Shown: piece after piece, positions 17,389-26,077 of the stretch | Layout of the letters: each line of letters opens with the position of its first letter | How positions within the stretch are numbered: position 1 is the stretch's first letter | DNA from: a bacterium | GTDB taxonomy: Bacteria; Cyanobacteriota; Vampirovibrionia; Gastranaerophilales; Gastranaerophilaceae | Direction: 5' to 3' | NCBI GenBank assembly: GCA_017467605.1 | Contig: JAFUSQ010000060.1 | Location: 1 to 64,000 of the forward strand | Length of the DNA stretch: 64,000 nt | The notes under the pieces: generated by a model | Seen by the model: the letters and a program-made list of their open reading frames with translations, nothing else | Database searches by the model: none | Told to the model about the DNA's origin: nothing | Program-made: the position numbers and the translations under genes

Positions 17389-17418
17389 GCGGGGCGAACA
17401 ACAAGTTGTTCGCCCCGC
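17389..17418. terminator. Hairpin between convergent genes
   Basis: A perfect 14-bp stem GCGGGGCGAACAAC/GTTGTTCGCCCCGC with a 2-nt loop lies between the paralogue pair and the convergent ferritin-like gene. The T tract is weak, so it may work from both sides with modest efficiency. Confidence 0.65.
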
Positions 17419-17426
17419 CGCATTTA

Positions 17427-18722
17427 TTAAAATTCAAATTCTTTTTTATTTAAAATCTCATATTCTTCAACTGTTACGGTATCAGGTGCAAGAGCTTTTT
17501 CTTGCAGACCTTTTTTAAGAATTTTAGGTAATTTTTTCAGCAGTTCATCATCGGCAATTGCAATATCACGACATTTTTGAACAGATATTGCTCTAATTAC
17601 ATTTTCTGAAGGTGCACTTTCTTTTGATAAACCTTCTTGAATTTCATAACTTGCCCAATCAGCCGGCAATTCGTCTATATTAGCATAACCTTTATCACCG
17701 GTAAGCCTTTTATTTGTTTCTTTTTCCAAGATATCTTGAACATATTTCTTCTGAGATTCAAAATGATTTGGAACTACAATCTTTTCACCTATAACTTCTT
17801 CAGGGGCACGACCTTCGTGTTTTTCGAATAATTCTGCGCTTCTTTGAAGATGAGCTATTTCCATAGCTAAAAATTCTTCCCAGATAGAACGCATCATTTC
17901 ATCGACTTCATCTTCGTAACAAGTATAATAGTTACAAACCTCCATAAATTCATGAAGCAATAATTTTTCATATAAAGACTCTGTAGGATCAATTAAAGAT
18001 TCATACATATTTACGTGTTCTTCTTCGACGTCTTTAATTTCAGCATATGTTGCACGCAAATTTTGATTGCCATACTGCATACCATGTTCTGCGTAAAAAT
18101 TATGAGTTTGTTGTTCTGCCGCAACAAGAGTTAAAATATTAACTTTTGTTTGAGGAGAAGCACTTGTTTTATTATAAGGCTTGCGAAGTCTTATAATATT
18201 ACAATTGTGATGATGCTGCGTAGGTCGACCGATTAAAACATCAGTTTGAGATTGGACAATTGCATTAGGGCTAATACCATGTGTCATATATGCCCATTGA
18301 GCATATCGATACAAATGGTCAAAATCTTCTAAAAGCCCAAAATCATATGTTTCTTTTACATACGGATCGGGTTCATTTTGTGCAAGCCATGCGGTTAAAT
18401 CAACTGCAACTTGTTCATAGCCGAGAGTTGTTTCCAATACTGATTGATCACTTGGGGTTAACCAGTTTACGGTTGTTTGTTGTGCATCTTCAATTCTTTT
18501 AGTCATGGCAAGAAATTCTTTTACTTCTTCATCATCAGAAAATCTTGCAAAAGCATGTTTAAAATTCCACGCTTCAACTTCTATTCCGTTCATCAAAATT
18601 TGACGAGTCCTGCTATAACAATCGACCTCATTTTTATTAAATTTTCTCTTGGAAATATCCTGCCAAGTCCTAATTTGCTTATCTAAAGCAATACCTTTTT
18701 CTTTTAACGGATTAAATGTCAT
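17427..18722 (-). CDS. Ferritin-like (putative diiron) protein of unknown function
   Basis: 431 residues, strongly helical. Carboxylate/histidine patterns typical of diiron four-helix proteins are visible: AAEQQTHNFY (E203, H207), DVEEEHVNMYE (E233, H236), LLLHEFMEV (H257, E258) and AMEIAHLQ (E288, H291). This resembles ferritin-like/rubrerythrin-type folds but with extra domains at both ends: an N-terminal roughly 190-residue helical part with HHH at 170-172 and a charged C-terminal tail. No rubredoxin CxxC is present. Substrate or metal use is inferred. AAAGGAG precedes the ATG. Single gene, leftward. Confidence 0.6.
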   Translation of the reverse strand: MTFNPLKEKGIALDKQIRTWQDISKRKFNKNEVDCYSRTRQILMNGIEVEAWNFKHAFARFSDDEEVKEFLAMTKRIEDAQQTTVNWLTPSDQSVLETTLGYEQVAVDLTAWLAQNEPDPYVKETYDFGLLEDFDHLYRYAQWAYMTHGISPNAIVQSQTDVLIGRPTQHHHNCNIIRLRKPYNKTSASPQTKVNILTLVAAEQQTHNFYAEHGMQYGNQNLRATYAEIKDVEEEHVNMYESLIDPTESLYEKLLLHEFMEVCNYYTCYEDEVDEMMRSIWEEFLAMEIAHLQRSAELFEKHEGRAPEEVIGEKIVVPNHFESQKKYVQDILEKETNKRLTGDKGYANIDELPADWASYEIQEGLSKESAPSENVIRAISVQKCRDIAIADDELLKKLPKILKKGLQEKALAPDTVTVEEYEILNKKEFEF

Positions 18723-18805
18723 AAAATACTCCTTTCATAAATTTGATATATGAAAAGTGCAATAATTTAATCAGTCAATCCGGTTAGTAAAAAAACAGAC
18801 TAATA

Positions 18806-19510
18806 TTACCAACTGTTAGAAATATCCCGTTTTAAATAATCCATATTTCCTTTTTTTAAAATCCAGCCGGTACATAAAAACCCGTTAGACACATCAGATG
18901 AATTATAATCACATTTATAACTGCTAACAAAATCAATTGAAGTATCGTATGTTAAAAAAGCCTTGTCAGCAATTCGGAAACAAAAATAATCCATTCCGGC
19001 ACGATTTGGAGGTTTAGGACCATTTAAATCAATCATAAGATTCCCTGTCAAACCGTCAACAGTATTTCCGGCAGACCAAAACATAAAAGAGACTCCATTT
19101 ATCAACATACCTTGAGATACAGAAGTTCCATAAGCACCCGGTTGAAAAATAAAATCATTATCACCAAATAACGGCTTATATTTATCCTTTGAAAAACATT
19201 TATCAGAACCATTTTGACAAACCAAAGCTATTTTCATATGAGGTTTGAATATTTCAAACAAATTTTTCGCTCCGTCAATTGAATCTCTTTCTGCATTATT
19301 CCAACCTTCGGGAGTTCCATTTTCAACAATTGCAAGTTTATAAGCTTGATTAAATATAGAATAAGCTTCTTTTAATTTGTTCACAGTAATTTGTTCATTA
19401 ATTTTTGCAATAAGCGTGGGAATAGTCATCACAACAACAATCCCGATAATCCCCAAAGTTATCAGAACTTCTGCGAGAGTAAACCCATTTTTTAGTTTAG
19501 TATTTTTCAT
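18806..19510 (-). CDS. Prepilin-like protein with normal short leader (pair 4)
   Basis: 234 residues from ATG 19510, chosen because GGAG lies 6 nt upstream; in-frame ATGs at 19528 and 19522 lack a site. The leader has 9 residues (MKNTKLKNG), with GFTLAEVLITLGIIGIV following (Gly -1, Phe +1, Glu +5). The globular domain holds IDLNGPKPPNRAGMDYFCF, the shared DxNG...PNRxGxDxFxF pattern, and several Cys. A long N-terminal helix and no second membrane segment fit a type IV pilin or pseudopilin. It is divergent from the XRE gene at 19627. Confidence 0.88.
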   Translation of the reverse strand: MKNTKLKNGFTLAEVLITLGIIGIVVVMTIPTLIAKINEQITVNKLKEAYSIFNQAYKLAIVENGTPEGWNNAERDSIDGAKNLFEIFKPHMKIALVCQNGSDKCFSKDKYKPLFGDNDFIFQPGAYGTSVSQGMLINGVSFMFWSAGNTVDGLTGNLMIDLNGPKPPNRAGMDYFCFRIADKAFLTYDTSIDFVSSYKCDYNSSDVSNGFLCTGWILKKGNMDYLKRDISNSW

Positions 19511-19566
19511 AGCTTGCTCCATTTTCATAAAGATTTATTAAAAATAATATATCAAATTCATGTCAT

Positions 19567-19597
19567 TATATATCACAATTGACTCATTATGTCAATT
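19567..19597 (-). promoter_or_regulatory. Prepilin promoter with 7-7-7 dyad operator (pair 4)
   Basis: Minus-strand TTGACA (19595-19590), 17 nt, TATATA (19572-19567). A perfect dyad of AATTGAC (19577-19583) and GTCAATT (19591-19597), with a 7-nt centre, overlaps the -35 and half of the spacer. It is the likely target of the divergent XRE protein. Confidence 0.72.
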
Positions 19598-19626
19598 TAT
19601 TGAACCGAATGTTAAAATTAATAATT

Positions 19627-19824
19627 ATGATAAAAAATAAACTTTCAGCACTAATGGGAGCAAAACGAATAAAAATATATGAACTGCAAAAACTTTCAGG
19701 GATTAGCAGAAGCACTATTACAAGACTGTATTACGACAAAACAAATACAATAAGTCTTAATACTTTAGAAAACATATGTAAAGCTCTTGAATGCACCCCA
19801 AATGATTTATTTGAGATTATTTAA
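19627..19824 (+). CDS. Small XRE-family HTH regulator (pair 4)
   Basis: 65 residues from ATG 19627 (MIKNKLSALMGAKRIKIYEL), the normal start for YozG/XRE-type mini-regulators. A longer frame from 19579 would run across the promoter dyad. Residues 12-60 form the HTH (LQKLSGISRSTITRLYYDKT, TLENICKALECTPNDLFEI). It overlaps the convergent pnuC gene by 18 bp and is divergent from the prepilin at 19510. Confidence 0.85.
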   Translation: MIKNKLSALMGAKRIKIYELQKLSGISRSTITRLYYDKTNTISLNTLENICKALECTPNDLFEII

Positions 19825-20499
19825 TTCTTTTTTCCAGATATGTAAAAAATAAATCGCAAGAATAAAATAAGTTATCCACATTATTATGGTTGCAAAACAG
19901 TTTGAGCCGTTTAAATATGCATCAATCCACATTAGAGAAGAAACCCCGTTCACAATAAGCCACACATACCATTGTTCAATACAGCGTTTTACCGTTAAAA
20001 TTTGTCCGATAACAGAAAAAACTAAAGTAACAGAATCATAAACAGGACTTCTGTCATTCAAATGCAATAAAATTGAATAACATATAACAAAACCGACAAG
20101 AGCAGTAAATAAATATATAATGCGTTCTTTGTCTGTTAAACTTGTTTTAATTATTTCATTTGTACCGACTTTTAAATGCTTTTTCCATTTAAAAATACCT
20201 ATAATTTGCATCGGTAAAAAATATCCCGCATACAATGCTAAATTCCCATACAATTGATTTTTTAAAGAAATAAACGAATAACATAAAGTTCCTGCAAGAC
20301 CGAAAAAATAGCATGAAATTTTCCCTTTTCCTGCCAAAATCGTATAACTTATTCCACAAATTGCAGATATCAAGGCAATTTTATCGTCATTTATCACTAA
20401 TGAAATTATTATGATAAGTAAAATTTCGAGAGGAAATATTATTCGCTCAATTCTACCCCAACCGTTTAATTCTTTTTTTAAAATTTCTGAAAATTTCAT
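19807..20499 (-). CDS. pnuC: Nicotinamide riboside transporter PnuC family
   Basis: 230 residues with about seven predicted membrane helices. The family signature is RCIEQWYVWLIVNGVSSLMW with the substrate-binding Trp/Asn region, preceded by QILTVKRC. PnuC carries nicotinamide riboside (or a related B-vitamin precursor in PnuT/PnuX members) by facilitated diffusion. The vitamin is not fixed by sequence and no riboswitch was recognised upstream. Confidence 0.85.
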   Translation of the reverse strand: MKFSEILKKELNGWGRIERIIFPLEILLIIIISLVINDDKIALISAICGISYTILAGKGKISCYFFGLAGTLCYSFISLKNQLYGNLALYAGYFLPMQIIGIFKWKKHLKVGTNEIIKTSLTDKERIIYLFTALVGFVICYSILLHLNDRSPVYDSVTLVFSVIGQILTVKRCIEQWYVWLIVNGVSSLMWIDAYLNGSNCFATIIMWITYFILAIYFLHIWKKELNNLK

Positions 20500-20578
20500 T
20501 CATTACACATATTATATGAAAAATAAATTATAATAAATATTTACTTTTAAATATGTATGTTGTCTACTTGTTAGTAAG

Positions 20579-21586
20579 ATGAACGTTAGCCTGACAACTA
20601 AAATTTTGACAAACAAAGCCTTGTTAAAAGGTCTTGAAAAAATATCCGAACATGGAACATCATTTGCCGCCGGAACATCTCTTTTTATGTCTCTGAGCGT
20701 TCGTCCGCTTGCAATTTTTACAACTCCCGACACCGAAAAAGAAAATAAGCAATATGCCGCATCAAATTCAATATGCTCAGGTTTATTAAAATTTGCAATG
20801 GTTGAAGCAATTGCTCTGCCAATAGAAAATGCAGTCAAAAATATAGATAAAAATCCTGATAAATTTTTAAAATCTTCAACCATAAAAAATCTAACAAATA
20901 ATTCAAAAGATTTAGCCTCATCAAGAAGTTATAAACTTCTTACGCAGATGTTTAAATTAAGCTCCGGTTTGCTTACAGCGATACCAAAATCAATTCTGAC
21001 AATTGCATTTATCCCGATAATTATGGATAAACTTTTTCTAAGAAAAAAGAAAACAACTAAAATAGAAACACATCAAAATATTGAAATAACTAAACCAAAC
21101 AGTAATTTATATTTTACAGGAAATATTACCAATAAATTATCTAAAGGTATCGGAAAACTTTTGGATAATGAAAAACTACAAAAATTTGCAATAAAATTTC
21201 AAAATAATGATAAAGATATAGCAAAACATATGAGTGCAACAACAGACATTCTTTTGACCTCTACGGCCGTTTACCAAACCGACAAAAGTAAAAAAATCAA
21301 AGAAAACCGTAAAAAAGCCCTAATTTACAATAATATAATATCTACCGCAATTACAATCGCAGGCGGTTATGGAATTGATAAAATTATAAGCGGTAAAAAC
21401 GGAAAATTTATAGAGAAGTTTAAACAATTAAATGCTAAAGATCCAAAACTTGCAAAATATGTTGAAGGGATAAATATTCTGCGTCCTGCATTGATTTTTG
21501 CAGGTATTTATTATGGAATTCTGCCAATGTTCTCAACATATATGTCTGAAAAAATTGATAAATACATAGAAAAACATTCCAAATAA
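20579..21586 (+). CDS. Hypothetical membrane-associated protein
   Basis: 335 residues, not recognised. Hydrophobic stretches are at about 28-48 (GTSFAAGTSLFMSL), 136-152 (AIPKSILTIAFIPIIM), 255-268 and 305-320 (ALIFAGIYYGILPMF), separated by lysine-rich loops. It looks like a peripheral or polytopic inner membrane protein of a lineage-specific family. It starts at the ATG 20579 about 80 bp from the divergent pnuC start; no clear Shine-Dalgarno sequence. Confidence 0.65.
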   Translation: MNVSLTTKILTNKALLKGLEKISEHGTSFAAGTSLFMSLSVRPLAIFTTPDTEKENKQYAASNSICSGLLKFAMVEAIALPIENAVKNIDKNPDKFLKSSTIKNLTNNSKDLASSRSYKLLTQMFKLSSGLLTAIPKSILTIAFIPIIMDKLFLRKKKTTKIETHQNIEITKPNSNLYFTGNITNKLSKGIGKLLDNEKLQKFAIKFQNNDKDIAKHMSATTDILLTSTAVYQTDKSKKIKENRKKALIYNNIISTAITIAGGYGIDKIISGKNGKFIEKFKQLNAKDPKLAKYVEGINILRPALIFAGIYYGILPMFSTYMSEKIDKYIEKHSK

Positions 21587-21632
21587 TATAATTATATGAT
21601 TTCTAATAAAAAAATAATGCTAGAATTTATAT

Positions 21633-22061
21633 ATGAGTTGGTTTTTTAGAAGCAGACGCCGAGAATTTACAAAATTAGATGCTTATATATTGGGTGCTGT
21701 TCTTATTGTAATGTTTATAATGCATTTGTTTTCGCAGCAAGAATATATTCATTGTTTAAAAGGTGTCGGCTGCCGAGTTTATCAACAAGAAACCACTTTT
21801 TCTCCTAAAAAAATGACTCACAAATTTCAACCCGAAGATATTGTTTCTTATAAAACAAAAGAACAATACCATAGTGGTAAACATACTTCTCATTATACAT
21901 ATAGACCCATTCTTATGTTGAAAGACGGAACAGAAATTGAATTTGAAACATTCAATTGGAGACACCGCTCTGCAACCGATAAATTTATAGAAGATATAAA
22001 AACTAAAAGTAATTATAAAAAAAGTTCACCATCTTTACTATACAAACTTTTTAATGAGTAG
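21633..22061 (+). CDS. Hypothetical single-span membrane protein
   Basis: 142 residues with one membrane helix at about 18-35 (YILGAVLIVMFIMHLF) after a basic N-terminus (RSRRREF). The rest is soluble, with a PRILML/KDGTEIEFETFNWRHRS segment that resembles a small PH-like beta fold, but this is only an impression. It is convergent with the TolC-like gene (11-bp overlap). Confidence 0.6.
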   Translation: MSWFFRSRRREFTKLDAYILGAVLIVMFIMHLFSQQEYIHCLKGVGCRVYQQETTFSPKKMTHKFQPEDIVSYKTKEQYHSGKHTSHYTYRPILMLKDGTEIEFETFNWRHRSATDKFIEDIKTKSNYKKSSPSLLYKLFNE

Positions 22062-23550
22062 AATGTTTTTTCTTTGTTAAATGTTTAACTTCTTTTTCAT
22101 CACAACCCAGAGCTTCATTCAAGTGTTTAATAAGTTCTTCGGAGTGATAATGAACAGCATGATCTGATTTGTGGTGAATATCTACAATATGGTAATGCAT
22201 TGCTTCTTCTACTTGAATTAATGCAATATTATAATTATACAACGCTTCAACATAATTTGTCAGAGCATTTATATAATCCTTTCTTGCATCTTGTAATGAA
22301 GTATAATCAATTTGATTTGATTTATAAGAACTTTCTATCAAGTTTAAATTTTCAATAGCCTCACCAATAGCAAACTTTGTTACAGGAATTTGATTCTGAG
22401 CTTCTTCAACATTGTTAAATGCTCTTTTTACTTCAAAATACAAATCTTTTTTAAATAATTCTATTTCATTATCAGCCAAATTTAGCTGAGCATCAGCACC
22501 TTTTATACTGTGTTTTAATTCCATCAAATTAATATTAGAAGATAAATTTACTCCGACTTGCAGCCCGTTATTTGTTGATTGTGTATTTGTATTATTAAAT
22601 CCATACCCGACATTTGCGGTTAAATCGGGCAAATACATTCGTTTGATATATTTCAAAGATTGTTCCATTGCATACTTTGTATTTTCCAAAACTTTTAAAT
22701 CCGGACTGTTTGCGTACGCAATTTCTACTGCTTTATCCATTGGGAATGTAAAATTTTCCGGTTCAAATATATCATTAGCAGTTAAATTCTTATTATAGCT
22801 ATATTCGCCGGAATAAGTAAAAGTATGAGTACTTTCAACAGAATAATTCGGCTGGGAATCCAAATACATAGAATTATTTAAATCAATTTTAGCATTTTTG
22901 AGATTATTATTCGCAGTAAGATGCTTAACCTTTGCGTGGCTTAAATTAACTTTTGCAGTTGTCAAATCTTCTTTTTTTCTGTTTTGGGCTAATTTAACAA
23001 AACTCTCATTTATTTCAACATCTGTTTTTGCAATTTGCTCAAGTGCTTTTGCCCGAAGTAATGCATAGTATTTAAGCTTTACGTCAAATAATGTATGGCA
23101 CAAACTGTCCATAAATTCATATTCTGCACCAATTTTGTAAAATTCTTCCATTTTAATATAGGAAGTAGTTTTTCCAAAATTATATACCAGTTGGTTAACA
23201 GAAACCCCAACTTTGGGTAATTCCCTATAATGAGTATCATAAAAATTTTTGTTAGAATTATTTTCATTGTAAAATCCGACTCCCATATTTATAACAGGGA
23301 AAAACTGAGATTTTGCAATTCCTACGTTACTTTTTGCTAAATCAAGATTATATTTTTGCTTTTTAATTTTTGGACTATTTTTAAATGCAGTTGCAACACA
23401 ATCAATAACACTAAGGACGGATCCGTCCTTAATTTCCACATTCTTAAACAAATCCGAATGATCATGATCTTCTATTGCAAACGCATTTAAGCTTCCCATC
23501 TGCAAGGTAAATATAACAATAAGCAGACAGAACATTTTTCTCGTGTTCAT
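22051..23550 (-). CDS. TolC-family outer membrane channel with His-rich tail
   Basis: 499 residues: signal peptide about 1-25 (MNTRKMFCLLIVIFTLQMGS...AFA), then two helical hairpin repeats typical of TolC/OEP proteins (DLAKSNVGIAKSQFFPVINMGVG; DLTANVGYGFN; NQIPVTKFAIGEAIENLNLIE). Such proteins form trimeric outer-membrane exit ducts for efflux pumps or type I secretion. The mature N-terminus (EDHDHSD) and the last 50 residues (HYHIVDIHHKSDHAVHYH, KKKHSTH) are rich in histidine, unusual for TolC and suggestive of metal binding. No pump partner lies next to it; rfbA is 12 bp upstream. Confidence 0.82.
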   Translation of the reverse strand: MNTRKMFCLLIVIFTLQMGSLNAFAIEDHDHSDLFKNVEIKDGSVLSVIDCVATAFKNSPKIKKQKYNLDLAKSNVGIAKSQFFPVINMGVGFYNENNSNKNFYDTHYRELPKVGVSVNQLVYNFGKTTSYIKMEEFYKIGAEYEFMDSLCHTLFDVKLKYYALLRAKALEQIAKTDVEINESFVKLAQNRKKEDLTTAKVNLSHAKVKHLTANNNLKNAKIDLNNSMYLDSQPNYSVESTHTFTYSGEYSYNKNLTANDIFEPENFTFPMDKAVEIAYANSPDLKVLENTKYAMEQSLKYIKRMYLPDLTANVGYGFNNTNTQSTNNGLQVGVNLSSNINLMELKHSIKGADAQLNLADNEIELFKKDLYFEVKRAFNNVEEAQNQIPVTKFAIGEAIENLNLIESSYKSNQIDYTSLQDARKDYINALTNYVEALYNYNIALIQVEEAMHYHIVDIHHKSDHAVHYHSEELIKHLNEALGCDEKEVKHLTKKKHSTH

Positions 23551-23562
23551 ACAAAAATTATA

Positions 23563-24480
23563 TTACAACAAATTACTTTGTAAAGCTGACCTAACACCTT
23601 TACTGTTTTGTACATTTAAAGCAACTTCTCGAACATAATTATAGTATTCATTTTTATAACCAAAATTTTCAATATTACTAAGCATTTTTTCAGGAGAAAT
23701 AAAGCCATTAATCAAAGCAATTTCTTCCAAACAGGATATTTTTTCACCTTTGTTAAGCTCCATTGATTGTACAAAATTACTTGCCTGAAGCATTGAATCA
23801 TGAGTTCCGGTATCTAACCAAGCAAAACCTCTGCCTAAAATTTCTACGTTCAGTAAACCTTTTTCAAGATAAATTTTATTCAAATCAGTAATTTCTAATT
23901 CGCCGCGAGCTGAAGGGGTTAATTGTTTTGCATAATTACAAACGTTTTTATCGTAAAAATATAGACCGGTAACTGCATATGAAGATTTGGGAACAAGAGG
24001 TTTTTCTTCTAATGAAATAGCTTTTTTGTTAGCATCAAATTCAACAACCCCAAATCTTTCAGGATCTTTTACTCTATATCCGAAAACCGTTGCACCATTG
24101 TTATTTTTTATTGCATTTGTCATCAAGGTTGTAAAACCAAAGCCATGGAAAATGTTATCTCCAAGAATTAATGCAACTTCATCACCATTTATGAAATCTT
24201 CACCAACCAAAAGTGCATCAGCAATTCCCCTTTGTTCATATTGGATTTTATATTCAATATTCATTCCTAAATGAGAACCGTCCCCTAAAAGTTTTTTAAA
24301 ATTATCATGGTCAAGTTCATTTGTAATAATTAAAACATCTTTTATACCCGCAAGCATAAGAGTTGATAAAGGATAATAAATCATCGGCTTATCATAAATC
24401 GGCAGCAATATTTTAGAAATAGGCAAAGATGCCGGATATAATCTTGTTCCTGCGCCGGCTGCGAGTATAATACCTTTCAT
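23563..24480 (-). CDS. rfbA: Glucose-1-phosphate thymidylyltransferase
   Basis: 305 residues, the usual length. Nucleotide-binding GIILAAGAGTRLYPAS at the start, then YYPLSTLMLAGIKDVLIIT, LILGDNIFHG, EKPLVPKSSYAVTGLYFYD and FAWLDTGTHDSM identify RmlA/RfbA. It makes dTDP-glucose, the first step to dTDP-rhamnose for surface polysaccharide. The other rml genes are not adjacent. It reads leftward into the TolC-like gene. Confidence 0.95.
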   Translation of the reverse strand: MKGIILAAGAGTRLYPASLPISKILLPIYDKPMIYYPLSTLMLAGIKDVLIITNELDHDNFKKLLGDGSHLGMNIEYKIQYEQRGIADALLVGEDFINGDEVALILGDNIFHGFGFTTLMTNAIKNNNGATVFGYRVKDPERFGVVEFDANKKAISLEEKPLVPKSSYAVTGLYFYDKNVCNYAKQLTPSARGELEITDLNKIYLEKGLLNVEILGRGFAWLDTGTHDSMLQASNFVQSMELNKGEKISCLEEIALINGFISPEKMLSNIENFGYKNEYYNYVREVALNVQNSKGVRSALQSNLL

Positions 24481-24502
24481 AATTTTAAAAACTCCTTATA
24501 TT

Positions 24503-24575
24503 AGCTGATAGGGGGACTCGAACCCCCGACCTGCTGATTACGAATCAGCTGCTCTACCATCTGAGCCATATCAGC
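24503..24575 (-). tRNA. tRNA-Thr (anticodon CGT)
   Basis: A 73-nt cloverleaf on the minus strand: acceptor GCTGATA/TATCAGC, D stem GCTC/GAGC, anticodon stem GCTGA/TCAGC with loop TTCGTAA (anticodon CGT), T arm GGGGG-TTCGAGT-CCCCC. Discriminator U; CCA not encoded. It sits upstream of rfbA in the same direction. Confidence 0.94.
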
Positions 24576-24604
24576 TTATAATTTAATAGTAACATAAAAA
24601 TTTA

Positions 24605-25024
24605 TTATAATTCTATACTGCCTATTATTGCCAATATTACAAATATTTTTATGGCTATAATCAAAGAAATTCCTGCCAAAATAAACCATAATCGAACCCA
24701 AAATTTTTGAGCTTCGTTAAATTCTTCGATATTTTGCCATGGCTTAGCTTCCCAAGCCCATTTGTTTCCTGCTATCCCAAACCAGATACTAATTGCTAAA
24801 GGACCTATTACAGGAATAATACATGCCGGAAAATATAAAAGCGTAATGTATTTTTTATTTGTTACACCCCAAATCCAATTTAGCAAAAATGCTCCCCAGT
24901 TAAATCTTTTTAATTCATAAGGTAAATTATCATTTCCGCTATTTTGCCATTCACCGCAATACTGACATTTTATTGCATCAGACGGGATTTGGGCTTTGCA
25001 GTAATTACAAATTTTGTTTTCCAT
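24605..25024 (-). CDS. Zinc-ribbon small membrane protein
   Basis: 139 residues. The N-terminus is a double CxxC zinc ribbon (CNYCKAQI...CQYCGEW, residues about 6-27), then FNWGAFLLNWIWGV and two to three membrane helices (about 60-80, 110-135). Proteins of this shape (zinc ribbon plus DUF-type bundle) are common in Firmicutes and Gastranaerophilales but uncharacterised. A GGAG Shine-Dalgarno lies just upstream of the ATG at 25024. It follows an HTH gene in the same direction, 15 bp apart. Confidence 0.7.
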   Translation of the reverse strand: MENKICNYCKAQIPSDAIKCQYCGEWQNSGNDNLPYELKRFNWGAFLLNWIWGVTNKKYITLLYFPACIIPVIGPLAISIWFGIAGNKWAWEAKPWQNIEEFNEAQKFWVRLWFILAGISLIIAIKIFVILAIIGSIEL

Positions 25025-25039
25025 AGTTATACTCCTTAA

Positions 25040-25246
25040 CTACAATTCTTTAAAATCAATTTTATATCCAAAAATTTTAGCAATAGTTTCAAGTTCATTT
25101 ACATTAAGTGTACCACGAAGAAGTTTTGCATTAATACTACCCCGTGTATATTTTTTTCCTGTAACTTCCGTCATTTTAATCGCTAACTTTTCAAAAGTAG
25201 ATTGATTTATCGATAGCCAATACTTAATCACTGCCCTAACATTCAT
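25040..25246 (-). CDS. Small HTH-like regulator (pair 5)
   Basis: 68 residues. The pattern STFEKLAIKMTEVTGKKYTRGSINAKLLRG followed by NVNELETIAKIFGYKIDFKEL fits a helix-turn-helix of the XRE/Arc-like small-regulator type, but it differs from the other five regulators here, so the HTH call is moderate. It is divergent from the prepilin gene at 25365 across 118 bp with dyads, as in the other pairs. Confidence 0.6.
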   Translation of the reverse strand: MNVRAVIKYWLSINQSTFEKLAIKMTEVTGKKYTRGSINAKLLRGTLNVNELETIAKIFGYKIDFKEL

Positions 25247-25263
25247 ACCATAATTATAGATTA

Positions 25264-25338
25264 TTTGACTTTTGCAAAGTAGTCATTTATAATATGGCAT
25301 GTATTCGTATCATATAATACTTATAAGTACATTATAAT
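25264..25338 (+). promoter_or_regulatory. Prepilin promoter region with two dyads (pair 5)
   Basis: TATAAT at 25333-25338 is a good -10 for the prepilin gene (start 25365), but no good -35 box is seen. A perfect 12-bp palindrome, TACTTATAAGTA (25318-25329), lies in the window where the spacer would be. A second dyad with arms TGACT/AGTCA around TTTGCAAA lies at about 25266-25285, nearer the regulator gene. The missing -35 suggests activation rather than simple repression, but that is inference. Confidence 0.55.
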
Positions 25339-25364
25339 ACAATAGTGCATAAAAGGAGGTTTCT

Positions 25365-26075
25365 ATGCATAGAAAAAATGCATTTACATTATCAGAAATT
25401 TTAATAACAATCGGGATAATTGGAATTGTAAGTGCTCTAACTCTGCCCACACTTATGACAAAAATAAGAAAACGTACAGTAGAAACACAGTTAAAAAAGA
25501 CTTATGCAATGCTTGCTAACGCAGTCAAGCATGCAGAAAATGAATATGGTGTAGGTTTTGACATGCTGGAAGGGGTAAATCATTATTCATCAGAACAATC
25601 CGCACAAGTCTTTGATAAATACTTAACTCCACATTTGAGAATAAATTACAAATATTCTCTGGAAGATTGTGAAAAACTTGTTACAGTTTATGTTCAAAAC
25701 AACGATACTCCATTCAAGTCTACAACTCCTGCTTGCTATAGCTTATCAAACGGAGTTTCGATAGCTTACTTTGTAGGAAAACAGTCAAATATTTATTTTA
25801 ACTCTCTCTCTATATATCTAAATCCTAATTTTCAACATAAAATTGCCGGTCGAGATAGTTTTTCATTCGATATAGTCTCAGGAGATAACGGACTTTATAT
25901 AGGAAATGATGCTTATAAAAAATCAACAAGAGCAAAATTAATTCAGGATTGCGGGAAAAACGAATCAAGATTTGAAAACCCGTTAGGAATTCAAATTTCG
26001 CCTGCATCACCATGTTCAGAGCTTATTAGACGAGACGGGTGGAAAATTAATCCCGATTATCCTGTGAAATTTTAG
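25365..26075 (+). CDS. Prepilin-like protein with normal short leader (pair 5)
   Basis: 236 residues; leader of 6 residues (MHRKNA), then FTLSEILITIGIIGIVSALTLPTL (Ala -1, Glu +5). AAAAGGAGG precedes the ATG. Four or more Cys and a DSFSFDIVSGDNGLYIG segment in the globular part. No repeat inserts. It is divergent from the small regulator at 25246 and convergent, 2 bp apart, with rlmH. Confidence 0.88.
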   Translation: MHRKNAFTLSEILITIGIIGIVSALTLPTLMTKIRKRTVETQLKKTYAMLANAVKHAENEYGVGFDMLEGVNHYSSEQSAQVFDKYLTPHLRINYKYSLEDCEKLVTVYVQNNDTPFKSTTPACYSLSNGVSIAYFVGKQSNIYFNSLSIYLNPNFQHKIAGRDSFSFDIVSGDNGLYIGNDAYKKSTRAKLIQDCGKNESRFENPLGIQISPASPCSELIRRDGWKINPDYPVKF

Positions 26076-26077
26076 TT

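Noticed and set aside
19807-20578. Riboswitch upstream of pnuC
   Set aside because: The divergent gap of about 80 bp between 20499 and 20579 is too short and has no recognisable aptamer motif.
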